Assembly (NCBI RefSeq): GCF_033547155.1
Contig: NZ_CP137892.1
Coordinates: forward strand, 3,286,001 to 3,350,000
DNA from: Pseudomonas benzenivorans
GTDB taxonomy: Bacteria > Pseudomonadota > Gammaproteobacteria > Pseudomonadales > Pseudomonadaceae
Direction of reading: 5' to 3'
DNA: 64,000 nt
In this document: positions 61,417 through 64,000 of the stretch, one piece after another
Position numbering within the stretch: the first letter of the stretch is position 1
Layout: each line of letters starts with the position of its first letter
The notes under the pieces: generated by a model
The model's input: only the letters and a program-made list of their open reading frames with translations
What the model was told of the DNA's origin: nothing
Databases searched by the model: none
Translations under genes and position numbers: made by a program

Positions 61417-62238
61417 ATGCGCCTCATCCCACTCCTTATTGCCCTCCTGCTCGCCCTGCCCGCCCAGGCCGAGGGGTTCATCACCCGCCTGCTGAACAAG
61501 CCCGTGCCGGGCGGGGTCGCCGTGATCGATCTCGGTCCGGCGGTCGCGGCGCCACGCGCCACCTACCAGGGCAAGCCGCTGCTGGTGATCCACGAGGACG
61601 GCCAGCGCTGGATCGCCATCGTCGGCCTGCCGCTGAGCGTCCGCCCGGGCAGCCAGCAGATCGAGGTGGACGGCCGAACGCACAGCTTCCAGGTCGGCGG
61701 CCGTGTCTATGCCGAGCAACGCATCACCCTGAAGAATCAGCAGCAGGTCACCCCCAACCCGGCCAACCTCAAGCGCATCGAGCGCGAGCTGGCCGAGCAG
61801 ACCCGCGCCTACCGCCAGTTCAGCCCGCGCCAGCCGAGCAACCTGCTGTTCGACCGACCGGTGGAGGGGCCGCTGTCCAGCCCCTTCGGCCTGCGCCGCT
61901 TCTTCAACGGCGAGGAGCGCAACCCGCACTCGGGCCTGGACTTCGCCGCCGCGCGCGGCACCCCGGTCAGGGCGCCGGCGGCCGGCCGGGTGATCCTGCT
62001 CGGCGACTATTTCTTCAACGGCAAGACGGTGTTCGTCGACCACGGGCAGGGCCTGATCAGCATGTTCTGCCACCTCTCGGCCATCGACGTGAAGCTGGGC
62101 GACGAACTACCCCGCGGCGCCGTGCTGGGCAAGGTCGGCGCCACAGGCCGGGCCACCGGGCCGCATTTGCACTGGAATGTCAGCCTCAACGATGCGCGCA
62201 TCGACCCGGCGATCTTTATCGGCGCCTTCAACCCCTAA
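61417..62238 (+). CDS. M23-family peptidase (LytM/NlpD-like endopeptidase)
   Basis: 273 aa. Signal peptide (IPLLIALLLALPAQA), a beta-rich N-terminal domain, then the M23 domain with SSPFGLRRFFNGEERNPHSG, where the first zinc His and the Asp of HSGLD are present, and the second pair in HLHWNVSL. It should cut peptidoglycan cross-bridges in the periplasm; the full zinc set argues for activity. It is 52 bp after xseA. Confidence 0.9.
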   Translation: MRLIPLLIALLLALPAQAEGFITRLLNKPVPGGVAVIDLGPAVAAPRATYQGKPLLVIHEDGQRWIAIVGLPLSVRPGSQQIEVDGRTHSFQVGGRVYAEQRITLKNQQQVTPNPANLKRIERELAEQTRAYRQFSPRQPSNLLFDRPVEGPLSSPFGLRRFFNGEERNPHSGLDFAAARGTPVRAPAAGRVILLGDYFFNGKTVFVDHGQGLISMFCHLSAIDVKLGDELPRGAVLGKVGATGRATGPHLHWNVSLNDARIDPAIFIGAFNP

Positions 62239-62267
62239 AACGAGAGGAGCAGGGCCTCGACGCGCGC

Positions 62268-62684
62268 TCAGGTCTCACCCGCCTCGACCCTCGGCACCCT
62301 CTCCAGCCGGTAGATCCCATCGATCAGGCAGTAGGCCGGGGTGCCCGTGGAGTCGATCGACACGATCCTGTCCAGAGTGGTCAGGGCGCCGACCGTGGTG
62401 CTGTAGCCGATGGTGCTGCTGAAGCTCAGGTTACGGCAGGGGTAGGCGAACTCGACCAGATAGGAGCGGCCCGGCCCGGTGCCGAGCACCATATGGCGCT
62501 TGTCGAGATACTGCCAGCCGTCGATATCGCCCCGCCACACGGACTTGACCGCGTCGCCCTGGCGCCAGCCGAGCTGCGCCAGACGCTGCTCCAGCGGCAG
62601 GCTCTCATCCCACCGCGCCTGCTGGGCGCACGCCGTGAGCAGCAGAACCCCGAGAAGCATGCCGAATCCCCATGGCGTGTGCAT
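62268..62684 (-). CDS. Putative lipoprotein (DUF6491-like)
   Basis: 138 aa. Lipobox LLLTAC near residue 18, then a small beta domain (GDAVKSVWRGDIDGWQYLDK, RSYLVEFAYPCRNLSFSST) and a second conserved Cys (AYCLIDG) that could pair with YPCRN. It resembles the DUF6491 lipoproteins as I remember them, with no known function. It converges with the M23 gene. Confidence 0.7.
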   Translation of the reverse strand: MHTPWGFGMLLGVLLLTACAQQARWDESLPLEQRLAQLGWRQGDAVKSVWRGDIDGWQYLDKRHMVLGTGPGRSYLVEFAYPCRNLSFSSTIGYSTTVGALTTLDRIVSIDSTGTPAYCLIDGIYRLERVPRVEAGET

Positions 62685-62893
62685 AGCGCTCCTCCTCACC
62701 GACCGGCCGAAGGGTTCGAGCGACCAGAGGCGGCGTCCCGACACGCAACGAAAGAAAACCGCGCAGGTAAATGGGCAGTCGGTTTGCTAAGGTGCGCCCT
62801 CATCGCCTTTTGGTGCCCTCACAAGCACTAGCCTACTCCCGATTCGGGGCGCCAGAAATACGCGACCAGCCCACGAAACGCGCGAGGACCGCC

Positions 62894-64000
62894 ATGACAG
62901 ATCACTACGCCACCGCCCTCGAGTGGCTGGAACGTTACCCCGAGCTGTACAGCCTGATCGGCCTGGGCCTGTTGCTGCTGAGCGCCTGGCTGGGTAACTG
63001 GCTGGTCAAGCGCATACTGGTGCGCGCCCTGTGCCGCCTGATCGACGCCACCGCCCTGGGGCGTAATGCCCAGCACCTCGACAACGAACTGATCAAGCGC
63101 CTGGCCAATATAGTGCCGGCACTGATCATCTCCGCCGGTATCGGCCTGGTACCCCACCTGCCCGATGCCGTGGGCACGGTGGTGGTCAACGTCAGCAGCG
63201 CCTTCATCGTGCTGACCGTTGCGCTGGCCTTGAGCACCCTGCTGGACATCGCCAACACGCTCTACAACCTGCGCCGCGACGCCCACCTACGGCCGATCAA
63301 GGGTTACCTGCAGGTGCTGAAGATCGCCCTGTTCGCCGTCGCGGCGATCCTCATGGTCGCCACCCTGATCGATCGCTCGCCGCTGATCCTGCTGTCCGGC
63401 CTCGGCGCCATGGCCGCTGTGCTCATGCTGATTTTCCAGGACACCCTGCTGTCGCTGGTGGCCAGCGTGCAGATCACCTCCAGCGACATCATCCGCGTCG
63501 GCGACTGGGTGGAGATGCCGCAGCTGAACGCCGATGGCGACGTGATCGACATCGCCCTGCACACGGTCAAGGTGCAGAACTGGGACAAGACCATCTCGAC
63601 CATCCCGACCCGGCGCTTCATCACCGATCCGTTCAAGAACTGGCGCGGCATGCAGGAGTGCGGCGGCCGACGCATCATGCGCAACCTGTACCTGGATCAG
63701 ACCAGCATCGCCTTCCTCGAGCCGGAGCAGATCGAGCGTCTGGGGCGTTTCCGCCTGCTCGGCGACTACCTGCAGCACAAGCAGAGCGAGCTACGCAGCT
63801 GGAACAGCGCCCTGGCCGAGGCCGGCGAGGAGCCGGCCAACACCCGCCGCCTGACCAACCTCGGCACCTTCCGCGCCTACGTCGAGCACTACCTGCGCCA
63901 GCACCCCGACATCCACCAGCAGATGACCCAGCTGGTGCGCCAGCTCAGCCCGACCGCCGACGGCCTGCCGCTGCAGCTCTACTGCTTCACCAACACCACA
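62894..64000 (+). CDS. MscS-family mechanosensitive channel, YbdG-like (3' end off window)
   Basis: 369 codons visible without a stop. The N-terminal part has several membrane helices (LYSLIGLGLLLLSAWLGNWL, IVPALIISAGIGLVP). The conserved MscS pore and beta domain follow (GLGAMAAVLMLIFQDTLLSL, RVGDWVEMPQLNADGDVIDI, TVKVQNWDKTISTIPTRRFI). The insertion LYLDQTSIAFLEPEQIERLG is typical of YbdG. It releases solutes during osmotic downshock. GAGGA precedes the ATG. Confidence 0.9.
   Translation, partial: MTDHYATALEWLERYPELYSLIGLGLLLLSAWLGNWLVKRILVRALCRLIDATALGRNAQHLDNELIKRLANIVPALIISAGIGLVPHLPDAVGTVVVNVSSAFIVLTVALALSTLLDIANTLYNLRRDAHLRPIKGYLQVLKIALFAVAAILMVATLIDRSPLILLSGLGAMAAVLMLIFQDTLLSLVASVQITSSDIIRVGDWVEMPQLNADGDVIDIALHTVKVQNWDKTISTIPTRRFITDPFKNWRGMQECGGRRIMRNLYLDQTSIAFLEPEQIERLGRFRLLGDYLQHKQSELRSWNSALAEAGEEPANTRRLTNLGTFRAYVEHYLRQHPDIHQQMTQLVRQLSPTADGLPLQLYCFTNTT

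Overview
The window is a 64 kb piece of a high-GC gammaproteobacterial chromosome, almost certainly Pseudomonas or a close relative. The evidence is codon use, the near-identity of many proteins to Pseudomonas families as I remember them, and gene order. From memory, blocks such as tsaB-adk-ppc, lysS-prfB, thrC-hom-dsbC-xerD, rplS-trmD-rimM-rpsP-ffh, purL-mltF and guaA-guaB follow the order in P. aeruginosa. Genes are dense on both strands. No rRNA, tRNA, CRISPR array, insertion sequence or prophage was seen.

Region 1 (1-8.6 kb) is accessory and metabolic. A truncated EamA-type transporter at the left edge is followed by a Rieske oxygenase resembling glycine-betaine demethylase (GbcA), a divergent LysR-type regulator, and a co-directional run: a dihydrodipicolinate-synthase-family lyase, a PuuB/DadA-like FAD amine oxidoreductase, a PuuC-like aldehyde dehydrogenase, and a GbcB-like flavin/2Fe-2S reductase. 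Together they look like one regulated catabolic pathway that N-demethylates a quaternary-ammonium or N-methylated compound and feeds the product through amine oxidation, a class I aldolase/deaminase step and aldehyde oxidation. The substrate cannot be fixed from sequence. This is the best candidate for an undescribed system.

Region 2 (8.6-24.5 kb) holds DUF72, a small conserved protein, tsaB (tRNA t6A), a periplasmic HAD phosphatase, adk, ppc, a run of small membrane, hydrolase and AIM24 genes, a bacterial MATCAP/QEGLA-type metallopeptidase homologue, a lipoprotein, a TetR regulator, lysS, prfB with its programmed +1 frameshift intact, and a LapG-type periplasmic protease.

Region 3 (24.5-37 kb) holds recJ, yaeQ, a GH13_18 sucrose-phosphorylase-like enzyme, a class III CoA-transferase, two small convergent membrane proteins with an L7/L12-C-terminal-like segment, the threonine operon (hom-thrC), dsbC, xerD and a cation/proton antiporter with a TrkA-like domain.

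Region 4 (37-48 kb) holds the rpsP-rimM-trmD-rplS operon, ffh, a CcsA/YpjD-like membrane protein, a CorC/HlyC-type CBS protein, an SGNH hydrolase, purT, DUF1289, a gamma-carbonic-anhydrase-like protein, two Nudix hydrolases facing apart, an L,D-transpeptidase, a NIF3-like protein and a CDGSH-like protein whose reading frame looks damaged.

Region 5 (48-64 kb) is dominated by purine synthesis and the cell envelope: purL, mltF, tadA, a Tat-exported multicopper oxidase, guaA, guaB, a zinc-ribbon protein, xseA, an M23 endopeptidase, a lipoprotein and the first 369 codons of a YbdG-type mechanosensitive channel that runs off the right edge.
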